Positions 23,401-34,303 of a stretch of 64,000 nucleotides of DNA are shown here, piece by piece; positions within the stretch are counted from its first letter, which is position 1, and every line of letters begins with the position of its first letter. The notes below the pieces were generated by a model that saw only the letters and a program-made list of their open reading frames with translations, ran no database searches and was not told the origin of the DNA. The DNA comes from Strongylocentrotus droebachiensis. Taxonomy: Eukaryota > Echinodermata > Echinoidea > Camarodonta > Strongylocentrotidae. The DNA is taken from NCBI GenBank assembly GCA_035222895.1, contig JAVYIG010000904.1, positions 1 to 64,000 of the forward strand. Reading direction: 5' to 3'. Both the position numbers and the translations under genes were made by a program.

Positions 23401-25475
23401 TTCTAATAAATAACACCAACACGTTTTAAACTGAAAGAGATTTTACCTTTTGTGGAGGTTTTCTACAAAGCAGTATTTGGCACTGAAGATGGATCTTTCC
23501 ATCATCTTGAAAGGGTGAGTGTGAGGTGTCTGGTGCGAGGTTAACATTGTCAGCTGCACGTAGGACTGGAAGGCAAAACTCCACCTGAATGGGTCCTCAT
23601 ACAGTAAACCCTGTCACAGGTAAGAAGGGGATATATCAAGGTTTTAGTGACACAAAGACGAAACTCCATATTTTTCCAAAATGAGTACTTGATATCAAAA
23701 TGTTCAGAAAAAAGTGGGCTTTCCAGGAAACACACAGACGTAACTCTACCCAACACCCCATTGAAGTCAATGGCTAGTGAAACATAGACTTAACTCCTTA
23801 AGGCCCAAGTGCTCAATGACACATACACACTTTTGCTCAAATTGGCCAAAATAAGGTTACGTCTTTGTGTCACTGACCCCTCGATATATATCAACACAAT
23901 ACTATTACAAAATACACTAATTATATTTAAATGTATACAGCAAAACTCAGCTGGTGCATCTGCATGCCACAATGGCTAAATGATCATAATCATAATGGTA
24001 TTCTGTTGTCATATAGCACAAATCGCATAATGATCATAATCATAATGGTATTCTGTTGTCATATAGCACAAATCACATAATGATCATAATCATAATGGTA
24101 TTCTATTGTCATATAGCACAAATCACATAATGATATCGTCTGTTTGGAGCTGGAAGGCATTAACTCATATATTTCAACACAGAGTAAACGTCCTTCTAGC
24201 TCTTATTAGCCAATATTTATGTCTCTCTAAACTTTCAAAGTGTAAAGCGGCATTATATCGTCTAGTTCTTATCAAACAATATATAAATATATCAATATTA
24301 TTATTATTATTATTATTATTATAACTACTGGTACTAGATGTAGTATCATTATTATTATAAAATGTTTCTTTAACCCTCTGCAAACAAGAACAAGGTATTA
24401 AGCCTCTGGGAATAAGACAATTCAGCAGTAAATTGATTGAGTTTCAGTTTTCCAAACTCCAAACGCATTTACTCACCAGCATATTGTGACCTTTGACATT
24501 TCTCCATGCATTGACAGGTTCAGGAATGACTTGGACATCGCCGGTCTGCGATGAAAAGTGGTCAAGAAGCATGGTCTTCCCACTCCCAATATTGCCTTCA
24601 ATACATATCTGGATTGAAGTTTGAAAATTAGCACAAAATTAGTAACAAAATATTGCCAACCAGCTACTTATAATTTTGAGAATGAGATACATGTTTAAAC
24701 TAATATGAACAGAACCTTACAAAAAACATTTGATTTTTAAGATTGTTGAGAGAATCAGCCTGAGCCATAATTTAATATTTCCATCAGTAGCCGGATGAAA
24801 TCCTTTTTAAAGAAAAGTTAACACACAACCACATACATGTACACATGTTATATATAAATACACGACCCTTAGGAAGGACAGTTTTAGTACTGATAAGGAT
24901 ACCCCAGTGGATATAAACAAGACATATTAGTAGTATTATTAACCAGTGACTGTGAGTTCTTGAAATTAAAGACTTTTCTGTGTAAACGCTTTACAAACTT
25001 CTCAATATTTTCAAAGAAGACACAATTTAGAGTATTGAGGAAACATATTGCTAGTTTGCTACAAACTTCCAAATGTCTATGATTCAGTTTTTGCCAAATA
25101 TGTCAGGCAGGTCAATCTGGCGGCATCACTGATGGACGCTGTAGCTGAAAAGCTGAGGTGATGATTTTCTTTAATTTTCTAATTTTCAAATTTTCAAATT
25201 GCAAACAGTCTATAATTACAAATTGATATAAACAACATTAATCCTATTTCAAATTCTGCATGGTTTTCAATTCATCATACCGTTAGCTTCTTGTTCTCCT
25301 TCAATTTTGAATGCTGGTCAAAGGAAAGTGAACTTGAAGAGGACATCCTTCTCTGCCTAGTGTCAATACGCTGGGTAGATGCTGGTGACAGTTTTCTACA
25401 AGACTTGGAGAGCAAACCCAGAGGATGGATTGAGAGGACCAGTCTTCTTAAGGCCACTGTCACATGCCCACTCAT
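20392..25475 (-). CDS. TK2: thymidine kinase 2 / deoxynucleoside kinase, six exons, 281 aa
   Basis: Phosphorylates pyrimidine deoxynucleosides with ATP for mitochondrial dNTP salvage (family knowledge). Exons on the minus strand: 25475-25281, 24608-24477, 23610-23447, 22765-22677, 22124-21964, 20496-20392. All introns are GT-AG and all phases agree, giving 846 nt. Visible features: an Arg/Ser-rich, acid-poor leader (residues 1-65), P-loop GNIGSGKT (70-77), EPVNAW (95-100, substrate-binding Glu and Trp), the YVQLTML helix (126-132), the ERS motif (147-149), EWFDWI (177-182) and an Arg-rich lid [10 protein letters not shown] (206-215). The order and wording follow vertebrate TK2 more closely than dCK or dGK. 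The length is near the ~265 aa of human TK2. An insect-type broad-specificity dNK remains possible, since invertebrates often have one TK2-like enzyme. Confidence 0.93.
21964..22124 (-). CDS. TK2: TK2 exon 5 (lid region)
   Basis: 161 nt, phase 1 to phase 0, GTAAGG donor. Encodes [20 protein letters not shown], with the arginines that contact ATP phosphates in this family, then [14 protein letters not shown]. Confidence 0.95.
22215..22325. repeat. dispersed repeat tail with GACGGACGGAC and hairpin
   Basis: Within TK2 intron 4. ATGGACGGACGGACAACC is followed by a hairpin GCCTCCGG...GCGGAGGC. This combination recurs widely in marine invertebrate genomes (general knowledge). No boundary or target duplication could be set. 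Confidence 0.5.
22677..22765 (-). CDS. TK2: TK2 exon 4
   Basis: 89 nt, phase 2 to phase 1, GTAAGT donor. Encodes [18 protein letters not shown] and CNVDQI; the final G plus TG of the next exon makes Val of the conserved IVYLRT. Confidence 0.93.
22860..23130. repeat. (ATA)n / (AATAATG)n microsatellite in TK2 intron 3
   Basis: AATAATAGTAATAATAAAAC repeats (about 30-bp higher-order unit) followed by ATAATGATAATCATGATG-type runs. The frames through it encode only Ile/Tyr repeats. Confidence 0.95.
23447..23610 (-). CDS. TK2: TK2 exon 3 (ERS motif)
   Basis: 164 nt, starts in phase 0 and ends in phase 2 at a GTAAAA donor. Encodes [20 protein letters not shown] and then [19 protein letters not shown]. 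The acceptor's polypyrimidine tract is short, because a MITE ends only 25 bases upstream. Confidence 0.95.
23636..23884. mobile_element. MITE copy 1 (TK2 intron 2)
   Basis: About 249 bp with ~40-bp terminal inverted repeats: TTTTAGTGACACAAAGACG at the left and CGTCTTTGTGTCACTGACCC at the right. Flanks are TATA on both sides, compatible with a TA target. A second copy lies at 43922-44175 inside the PIPOX gene. No open frame. Confidence 0.8.
23981..24130. repeat. three 50-bp tandem units
   Basis: Three nearly identical 50-base units starting TGATCATAATCATAATGGTA at 23981, 24031 and 24081, in TK2 intron 2. The near identity implies recent amplification. Confidence 0.95.
24477..24608 (-). CDS. 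TK2: TK2 exon 2 (P-loop)
   Basis: 132 nt in phase 0, bounded by CCAG acceptor and GTGAGT donor. It encodes [18 protein letters not shown] with the ATP-binding P-loop, then [18 protein letters not shown] with the catalytic Glu region. Confidence 0.95.
25281..25475 (-). CDS. TK2: TK2 exon 1 (leader)
   Basis: 65 codons from ATG (25475-25473) to a GTATGA donor. The leader has many Arg/Ser/Leu and its first acidic residue is at position 38, as expected for a mitochondrial presequence. A second Met at residue 44 (RQRRM) could start a shorter form without the presequence. An acceptor-like TTCAG lies 20 bases upstream of the ATG, so a separate non-coding first exon further right is likely. Confidence 0.8.
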
Positions 25476-26284
25476 CGTTACTGGCTTCTCCAGACCTGAA
25501 CAATACAAACACAAATGATGTACAGTAAAACTTGCTTCAGAGCCCACCTTCATATAAAGACTACCAGTACATACATGTATTATGTTGACCTTGAACATGT
25601 TTTCTCATCAAAACCTAACCAGTTAATAGAAGAAAACAAAATTAGTGTAAAAAAGGCATCAACTCTTTCAACAAACTACCCTTGCATGCTTAAAGCAATT
25701 GATGTTATCATAAAGTCATCTTTAATTTGGCAGCATGAATTCAGCCTTTATTGTATACAAAATGGTACATGTATTTCCAGCCAGGATAAACACCCTATAT
25801 TTATACATTCATACCCGGCGTCAGATCCTCATTACGGTAGATAACTTAACCCGCAACCTAGTCTGCAAGCACAAACCCTGGTCAGTCATAAAAGTGAGTC
25901 TGCACTATAAGACTACATGTAACATAGGCCATGCAATGTACAACCATGTTGTTGTTGTTGTTTTAGTTTATAGGCGTTTCTCATTCAGAAGTGAATATTT
26001 ACGCCTAGGTAACTGGGCTAGGCTTCTCTCAAGGCACAATGATTTTTGATAAAGTGTCAAATTAGGGTCTGTCCTTGCAGACTACGTGCAACCCACCATG
26101 ATGCCATCTGTATGCACTTGTATTGTGAAACCTGTGAGAAAGTGTACAGAATATCAAAGTTTTTCCGAAAAATAAGAAAATTGACACGAAACAGGTAAGA
26201 AACAGGAACAATTGCAGAATACCCTACCACGGTTTTACAGAATTAGAACTAACAGTATGACAAATATTAGAAAAAGAGACCAAC

Positions 26285-26485
26285 GACCATCGACCAAATA
26301 GTGAGGCATATTTGTTTAAAAGAGCCAACGATCAACGACCATCGACCAAGGACTCACACATATTAAAAAAGGAGCCAACGACCAACGACCAAGTACTCAC
26401 AAATATTAAAAAAGGAGCCAACGACCATCGACCAAAGACTCACAAATATTAAAAAAGAAGCCAACGACCAACGACCATCGACCAC
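26285..26485. repeat. CAACGACCATCGACC minisatellite
   Basis: About four copies of a ~50-base unit combining GAGCCAACGACCAACGACCA with a CTCACAAATATTAAAAAAG spacer. It lies upstream of the TK2 start; no function is evident. Confidence 0.85.
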
Positions 26486-26506
26486 CCATCAATGCTAGTC
26501 TAGTCT

Positions 26507-26680
26507 AAGCACAAAACTAATTTTGTATTTTGTATTTTTAGCAAGAGACATTCCACTATTTTAAGCACAAAACTATTATTTATCTTTTGTATTTTTAGAA
26601 CGAGACATCACTTGTTCATCAAAAAAGCACAAAACTATTATTTTTCTTTTGTATTTTTAGAACGAGACATTACTTGTTGA
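26507..26680. repeat. three tandem ~60-bp units
   Basis: Units start AAGCACAAAACTA at about 26507, 26562 and 26625 and contain TTTTGTATTTTTAG and ACGAGACAT. From here to 27840 no gene or clear element was seen; that stretch may include the TK2 promoter and a non-coding first exon, but nothing in the sequence fixes them. Confidence 0.8.
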
Positions 26681-27842
26681 TTAAAATATCGAATAGGGTC
26701 TTTGAAAGCAGACTAAGCAGTGTAAGAGAGGGCACAAGGTACAAACAAATACGTGTGTGGGACTAGTATGAACGGGCTGGACATTTTGTGTTACTGAAAT
26801 GTGCTCAGAATTCAAGTAATTCATCTATTAAATGACTATAACAGACAATAAACAAGACAAAGGTAAGGACAAGAATCAGTGCTTATCAATATCAGCATCA
26901 GCATCAGTATACGGAAGTGTGAGGTGATCCTGTTGAAACTTCCGGTCGTTTCATTGAGTGGTGCTTCGTTCAAAAAATGAACCTGAACTACTATATAACA
27001 GACATTTTGCATGAAATACCATCAGGAAACTGGGAAAGCCATCTAAATTTGTCACAAATTAGCGACAAACACACCAAATTCAGTGCTGCAATGACGCACA
27101 AAACGGCGTAGAATTCAACTTTTCATCCACCAAATGAATTCAAACACTTGCATTAATATACAATCTTAAAGTCACTGAGTAGTCGGCTCTCATGGGGAAT
27201 TCGACACCGTTCGGGTGTTTACCCAATAACAGGTGTTGTCAATCACCAGGGTTAGCCTTGAGTTTTATGACCATTGGACCTTATGTAATGCTTTGATTTG
27301 CCCGAAGACTATCGAGCTCTCCGAGAGATTAGGGGGTAATTCTTGACTGGACTATGGGTTTGCTGTGTGCAAATTTGTACCCCCATTAATGGTATTTCCA
27401 CCAAGTCTGGTGTCAGCGAATTATGGCCTTCTGCACATGGAAACTGGCGATCCACCCCCTTTAAATAGGTCTACGTGTATCACACATAGGAGCATCACTA
27501 TCCTGGCTGTGTAGTAAAAGCTGTGCTTGTGATTTTCAACATTTCAAACACCACTGTACAAAACTCAACTGATTTCACTAAAAATTGGTACTTTAGTGAC
27601 AATTGATGACACCTAAATAGCAGTAAAATACATTTTTTTTAACTTACTGATGTTAAAAAGAATAATTTAAAAATTCAAATTGTAAGTCTAGTGTCAAATT
27701 TTGCTTACAGCTGCATCGACATGATTGTGTACAGTCTATGCGATATTGTGTGGTGTGTGTATTTGTGTATAGACTTCTAGGTCCCTGCCTCACAGCATGT
27801 ATGCAGTGCTAAAGGTCAATACGCATTAGCATTGACTCTCTA

Positions 27843-28277
27843 CAGGGGCGGATCTAGCTTTTTGCTAAGGGGGGGGTTTGACCAAAATAATGACGATGCG
27901 GAGCATCGTCCACGAGCCGCGAGCCGATTTTTTTTGGGGTGTTTATTTGAACCCCGTAAGTGATGTTTTCCTGGCATCTATTAACACAATGGAGACCATA
28001 AAAAGCAGTGCATGATAACGTCTTTTTAAATCAAGTAACAGTTTAATACACAGTTATATCCAGAGTTATCATGTGTTTGGTTAAGTTACCAGATGAGTTG
28101 AATATCTTCTCACAATATTTGCACTTGAAAGGGTTTCTCTCCAGCGTGCGTTCTTTTTTCTTTCTTTTTTTCTTTCTTTTTTTCTTTTTTTTTTTCCTTT
28201 TTTTTTTTTTTTTTTTTTTTTGGCCGCCCAAGGGGGGGGTTTAAACCCCCTAAACCCCCCCCGTAGATCCGCGCCTG
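27843..28277. mobile_element. hAT-like element carrying a zinc-finger fragment
   Basis: Inverted ends: left CAGGGGCGGATCTAGC followed by AAGGGGGGGGTTT; right, on the opposite strand, CAGGCGCGGATCTACGGGGG. The flanks share CTCTA (27838-27842 and 28278-28282), shorter than the usual 8-bp hAT duplication. Interior: a GATGCGGAGCATCGTCC palindrome, a C2H2 zinc-finger fragment and a T/C-rich tract. Confidence 0.65.
28048..28160 (-). pseudogene. C2H2 zinc-finger gene fragment inside a transposon
   Basis: The minus strand encodes ERNPFKCKYCEKIFNSSGN followed by LTKHM. This has the linker-like E(R/K)xPF, the C-x2-C pair, the conserved Phe and Leu, and the first His of a C2H2 finger. The second zinc-binding His is absent (KHMITLD instead of H-x3-H) and the upstream frame is a Lys-only repeat. 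It is a captured or decayed finger, not a working gene. Confidence 0.65.
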
Positions 28278-28479
28278 CTCTATGCTTTGCTGGAGTGTAC
28301 GTGTATCACCGTTATCGCAAACAATAAAATCACAATCTATATCTACGGCTAATATATGAAGACTAATAATATGGTAGGGTATTCTGCAATTAAGCCAAAA
28401 AACATAACGACTTTTAAATCATGACCATTATTTGAACATTTGATGAATATAATAATTCATTTTGGGTATGTTTTAAGAG

Positions 28480-29126
28480 GGTATGGCTGTGTGACCAAAG
28501 TTCGCGCGTGACCAAAGTTCGCTTTCTCAAAAAATCGGTAAGATTTCGAAAATCTGATATCACCAATGGAAAGAGGATCATAAAATTACCCAGAAACGAA
28601 ATTTTCTTTGGAATTGGGTGCGAAATTGTGAAAATATTGACAAAAGATCAGCACATTTTGCAGTTATTTGCGTCTGTTCCGAAAAATTACCAACTTACCG
28701 ATAAGGGTCTGGAAATCTTCATTTTGAGAGCAGATATCCTCAAAATTGTAAGTAATAAGTGGTACCGTCTGGTTGTATGATATTTTGACTTGCAAATTAT
28801 GAAATTACCTTATTTTTGATGGATCGTATTTTTGTATAAATCAGCTGTAAACCCCCGTGCGTGAACTTAGGTCTCGTTGTTTTTATGACTTTTTTAGATG
28901 CAGCGCGCATGCACGATCGGTCATCGAATTTTTAGATCGCGATATCTCCGAAATCCTTCGACGATAAATGTTGTAGTTGAACCAATTGGTAGTAAAATAC
29001 TTTGCCGTCCATTTGGTAGTAATTAAAATAAATAAATTTGTGTAGAATATGAGAAAACATGGATCGAATATCACATTTTCTAATTTGTTCTAAAATCTGC
29101 GCGAACTTTGGTCACCCCTTCATACC
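28480..29126. mobile_element. inverted-repeat element with GTGACCAAAGTTCGCGC ends
   Basis: Left GGTATGGCTGTGTGACCAAA followed by GTTCGCGCG (with a second GTGACCAAAGTTCGC just inside). The right end on the other strand is GGTATGAAGGGGTGACCAAA then GTTCGCGC. About 650 bp, no transposase, no obvious target duplication. A 90-codon open frame (28508-28780) has no recognisable domain and starts inside the terminal repeat. Confidence 0.65.
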
Positions 29127-29129
29127 GGT

Positions 29130-31050
29130 ATCTCCACGCCGGAGTTAGGGTCAAAGTCTGGATATGATTCTCAATCTCAGCTAAGTCACACATTCACTCA
29201 GAATTTTAACTTGCTATCAGCTATCTTTATTACCCTATGAATTTTCATTAAAATTATCAATTACCCAAGAATCACTTAGCCTACATAAGAACCACTTACC
29301 TTCAAGAACGGAAATTAGTGGTACGGTATGCCTTGACTATACGATATACGCAACCTTTTTATCAAAATTTCACCACTTCGTTGCGCAATTTTACTCAAGT
29401 CTCGGCACGTTTCACGCTGAATAGAATACAAACAGAGATTTTGGTGTTTATCGAGCGCCAAGTGTAAACCTCCAATACCAATTACTATACCTCTTCTTTA
29501 TATAAATTAGAATAAAACTGCATTTCGTAACAAAGTACTGCTACAAATTTAGTTGTTTTAGAATTGTAAACTGGAGCGATTGGTTCTAATTCGAATGTAT
29601 TCTAAACTGTTTTAATTATTCTATTTCTACCGATCGAATACCTGCTTTGTGTGCATCACGGTGACACAATTCTGTAAAGTGGAAATTCAAAGAAAATTAC
29701 AAATATGTCAAGTTGTCAACTAATATATCACTAGAAACTGGTAAGCTAACAGATGGCCATCGTACAACTTTTAGGTCAACTAAATATATCGGGTGATTGA
29801 TAAAAAAATACAAATACAACCAGATTCGCCAGAAAAATAACGATGTTTTAATGACGTCACATGATACTGCCCAAGCAGACTTCATCCCATAAAGAATGAA
29901 CATATTAATTGCAAAACTATTATTTCTCAAATTATAATGAGTTTAGTGTATATAAATGTGATGGCATATATTTCAAACCATTCAAAACGGATCGATATGA
30001 AACCGATTCTGATATAACTCAAATCTTTTGTTTGTAAATACACAGGATAGGGGTTAATATAATCAAAGAAACCAGTCTTTCAAATTGTTCCCTCTTGCAA
30101 CGCTGAAAATACCTCGGTGTGTTCAGCTGATGTATTTCCTTTAATTACCGATAACTCTTTTTTTTTCGGTGAAAAAAAGAAGAAAAAAGGCACACAAAAA
30201 TTATGTATATTTATGCATGATGTTATTTTTTATTAGAATATGAATTATAACAATTTGACTTGCAAATATTTTGTTCGAATAAATAGGTTGATTTAGAATA
30301 AAATAAGCCAGTCTACTTTCGACCTCAAATCAATATTGTAACATTCCATTTAATCATAAATATTTGAGGACTTCACATAATCCCTTTTCTAATTGAGAAC
30401 AAAATTGCCTTTGATCATATAGGTCTTTGAAAATTTCTGTCAACTAACAACTCCGTATAACCAAGAGTTATTACTTGGTATAACTTTGTAAGCTGTTCCA
30501 CTTAGTCATTAACGTACGAGTATGTTGGACACATTAATACGGCAGCATGTTTTTGTATTAAAGAGAGTAATTATTTTTGCAACTTTTCTTACATGTTCAA
30601 CGGTTCATTAATTTCCGTAAACTCCATCATTTCCATTTTCTAATGATTCTCCTTATTAAACCATATATTGCCCTTTTTTCTTCGTTATCCTTTTTCAGGA
30701 CTAGATTTGATAATGAGTTTGGATGAGACGGTAAATGGCCCTATACGTGACTTCTTTTTTTCGTTGGTTAATCACATACATAATAGAGCTGTAAAGGTAC
30801 TTGAGCATTTTTGTAGGCCTACGTCAATAAATGGTCAAAATTGAACTGATTTAATCTTTACGCAGCACAAAACGTACGACCATTCGGTACAAAATCAGAC
30901 ATTAAACGACCGCGATCGCTAAAATAGATACGACAACTATAATGGTCGTAAATATTTTCCCACAAAAAGAATCAAGCCCTTTTGTTTTGAGGGAGCTAGG
31001 TTTATTTTATCTTTCAAATACCGTTGGAATTTAGCCTTTTCATTTTGGGG
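29130..31050. other. gene-free AT-rich intergenic stretch
   Basis: No exon, repeat array or element end was recognised here. It separates the TK2 side from the 31-33 kb transposon and PIPOX. Confidence 0.4.
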
Positions 31051-31058
31051 GCCTGCAT

Positions 31059-33371
31059 CAGGCGCGGATCCAGGGGGGGGGGCGAGCGGACCTTGGCCCC
31101 CCCCCCCCGCAAAAAAAAAAAAAAAAAAAAAAAAAGAAGAGAAGAAAGGAAAAGAAGGGAAAGGGAAAAAGGAGAAAAAGGGAAAGAAAGAAGAGGAAGA
31201 AGAAAAGAAAAGGGGTAAGAAGGAGATCGGGGGGCCGAAAGGGCATTGCCTCCCAGGCTGTTAACCCCCCCCCCCCCCAATCAAAAAAATAAGAGAGAAG
31301 GAAGGAAAGATAAAGACAAAAGGAAAAGAGGAGATACTGGCGTACTGATAGAGGGGGGGGGGGGGGCTTGGGGGAAATTAAATTCAAACGTGGTTTATTT
31401 CTAATTCCACAACGGTTGATAACAAATAATGCTGAAATGACATAATTTCCGAAATTTTTCCTCACTTTTTAGTAAATTATACGTTTGTATGTGTTTGCTG
31501 GAAAATGACAAATTCCTAAATTTACACCCTAGCAAAAAATATGATTCTTGAGATTCCTACATGTCAGGGTCCGAGGTACGGCGGGGATCGAGAGCCTCGA
31601 ACCCCCCCCCCCCCCCACACTTTTCTTGAAAAAGTATATTAAAGAGAAATAAAATAGAATGAGAGCAAGAAAGTAAGAATAGTTAACTGCCAGTGTTAAC
31701 AAAATAATGAGGCATCAAAATATGCTCATCTGACCGTGATTAAATGCCTAAAACCCCTAAGCTTCCGGGGGCTTTGCCCCCTGGATTCCATCTAGGGCCC
31801 TACGGCGGGTCCTTAGATGATCATCTGACGGTAATTTCTTATTCTCTTATCTGATAGTAATGTATTGCCTTAAACCCCTGAGCTTGCGGGGTCGGACAAG
31901 GTATCAAGATGTGTTTATCTGACCGCAGGCGCGTAGCCAGGAGGGGGGGGGGGGGCGGCCCCCCCAATCGGAAGAGGACGTACAGTGTAGACAGAAAAAG
32001 GAGCAGACAAAGAACATCTTTGAAATTTAGACAAGGATTAAGAGTATAGAGAACTGTACAACGCATCGTTTTCTTTTTCTAATAATAAAACGTCAAAGCC
32101 TCGCGCATGAGAGGAGGGGGACTGAATTCAGACGAGGATTCAGAGTCGAGAACTCTACAACGAATCGTCTTCTTTCTCTAATAATTTAATAAATCGTAAA
32201 ATTTTCCGAGCTTCGCGCAGGAGGGGGAGGAGGGGGAGGGGGGGGGACTGAATTTAGACAAGGATTAAGAGTCGAGAACTGTACAACAAATTGTCTTCTT
32301 TATCTAATAATTTAATGAATCGTAAAAGCATCCGCGCTTCGCGCGGGAGGGGGGAACCTGAATTCAGACGAGGATTAAGAGTCGAGAACTGCACAACGAA
32401 TCGTCTTCTTTCTCTAATGATTTAATGAAACGTAGAAGCTTCCGCGCTTCGCGCAGGAGAGGGAGACGGGGATGACTGATTTTAGACAAGGATTAAGAGT
32501 CGAGAACTTTACAACAAATCGTCTTCTTTCTCTAATAGTATAATAAAACGTCAAAGCTTCCGCGCTTCGCGCCTGAATGGGGGGGGGGAAATGAATTTAG
32601 ACAAGGATTAAGAGTCGAGAACTGTACAACGAATTGTCTTCTTTATCTAATTATTGAATAAATCGTAAAAGCTTCCGCGCTTCGAGCGGGAGGGGGGGAA
32701 CATCAATTCAGACGAGGATTAAGAGTAGAGAACTTTACAACGAATCGTCTTCTTTCTCTAATAATTTAATGAAACGTAAAAGCTTCCGCGCTTCGCGCGG
32801 GAGGGGGAGGGGGAACTGAATACAGACGAGGATTAAGAGTCGAGAACGGTACAACGAATCGTCTTCTTTCTTTAATAGTTTAATAAAAGGTCAAAGCTTC
32901 CGCGCTTCGCGCAGGAGGGGGAAGGGGAGGAACTGAATTTAGACAAGGATTAAGAGTCGAGAACTGTACAACGAATTGTCTTCTTTATCTAATAATTTAA
33001 TGAATCGTAAAAGCTTCCGCGCTTTGCGCGGGAGGGGGGAACCTGAATTCAGACAAGGATTAAGAGTAGAGCACTTTACAACGAATCGTCTTCTTTCTCT
33101 AATAATTTAATAAATCGTAAAATTTTCCGCGCTTCGCGCGGATGGGGAAAAACTAAATTCAGACGAGAATTATTTTCGAGAACGGTACAACGAATCGTCT
33201 TCTTTGAAACGTCAAAGCTTGGGAGGGGGAATCGCCCCCCCCCCCCCCTGCACCGACCCCCCCCCCCCCCCCCGCATTACGTCACTGTTGGTCACCATTA
33301 CGTACCAATATTTGGCTCGCATAATTTCAAATTTGGGCCCCCCCCCCTAAGAAATCCTGGATCCGCGCCTG
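31059..33371. mobile_element. 2.3-kb hAT-like element, perfect 8-bp TSD GCCTGCAT
   Basis: Flanked exactly by GCCTGCAT (31051-31058 and 33372-33379). The left end CAGGCGCGGATCCAGGGGGG and the right end, on the opposite strand, CAGGCGCGGATCCAGGATTT form the terminal inverted repeat. No transposase gene. Its contents are G/C homopolymers, purine-rich tracts, two S1 satellite units (31.7-31.9 kb), an internal related end CAGGCGCGTAGCCAGG at about 31927, and an 11-unit S2 satellite array. Confidence 0.85.
32019..33210. repeat. ~115-bp satellite array (unit S2), about 11 units
   Basis: Units begin with AGACAAGGATTAAGAGTCGA near 32028, 32136, 32257, 32366, 32483, 32599, 32709, 32823, 32941, 33051 and 33155. 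Each continues with ACAACGAATCGTCTTCTTTC, then TTTAATGAAACG, and the palindrome TTCCGCGCTTCGCGCGG, then a G-run of variable length. Two more units occur at 8.55-8.72 kb inside another hAT-like element. Confidence 0.92.
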
Positions 33372-33379
33372 GCCTGCAT

Positions 33380-34215
33380 TTGGGGGGATTGGAGTCACCA
33401 GTATTATAAATTGCAACTTGTACCATACTGGAACTCAACTTGGATTGAACTTTTTGTTTTCCTTCTGTATCTGCATGTAGGCCTAGCTATCTGTATCTGT
33501 CCGGCGTGACGTACAATCACCAGCATCTGGTTGTCGCGTACGTAATAAGATGAGATGTCCCACTTAATTCAGCTAGCTATAGTTTGCACTATGTTGCCCT
33601 CCTCTATTATAATTATTAAGTGCTTTAAAAAAAATGATACTATACAGTTGAAATAATTTCTGTTTCAAATTTGTTTCGGAGGTTATTTCCATGTTCTTGC
33701 ATTGAGCTACCTCGACCTGAATGTGCCCTTGGCCCACTGACCTCTACTGATCTATTTTGTAAACAAGTAGTATGGAGAGCCTTCGGGTCACCTGCCTTTT
33801 GTCAGTCGCCAAATGACAATCAGTTGTTGTCTAGTCTAGACATACACACACTTTTTAGATGATGCGTACAATGCAAGCCTGAAGTTGTATGTTGTATATT
33901 ATTGTTTTCTTTTAATTATATTATTTTAATTTTGATAATTTTTCTTGGTGCCGATTGACCTTTGGATTGACTTAAATTAAGATATAATATTCGTAATATC
34001 ATATCAGAGCCTGTGTTTGCAGACTATGGCTCAATATTGAGGCGGTACGTACGATCCGACCGACCTAATTGACTCATATAATTATATTGAGAACATTGAC
34101 CCGATTTACACTAGCTATTATTGTTATTAACAACTTATGGAGTTACTACTATATTAGCTCAATGGAAAATTAGACGTTAGCTAGTACGCCAACGGCCGCA
34201 GACCTATCTTGGAAA
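33380..34215. promoter_or_regulatory. PIPOX upstream region
   Basis: 836 bp between the hAT-like element and the PIPOX start codon. No TATA box in a convincing position and no CpG-dense segment are visible, so the promoter is presumed but not located. A 63-codon open frame at 33671-33862 shows no domain. Confidence 0.3.
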
Positions 34216-34303
34216 ATGTCTCATGTGTACGATTATGCTGTGGTCGGGTGCGGAGGAATAGGCAGTGCCGCAGTTTACTGGCTGGCGAAAAAGGCTGGAA
34301 ATC
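34216..34303 (+). CDS. PIPOX: PIPOX exon 1
   Basis: 88 nt from ATG to a GTAAGT donor, phase 1. Encodes YDYAVVGCGGIGSAAVYWLA, the Rossmann beta-alpha-beta start that binds the ADP part of FAD. Reading on into the intron gives a misleading 90-codon open frame. Confidence 0.95.

Noticed and set aside
28043..28231. Possible zinc-finger gene with Lys-rich N-terminus
   Set aside because: The Lys stretch is a polypyrimidine simple repeat read in antisense, the second zinc ligand His is absent, and the whole lies inside transposon ends. It is kept only as a gene fragment.
28508..28780. 90-codon open frame as a small gene
   Set aside because: It begins inside a terminal inverted repeat, lacks splice or coding features, and has no recognisable domain.
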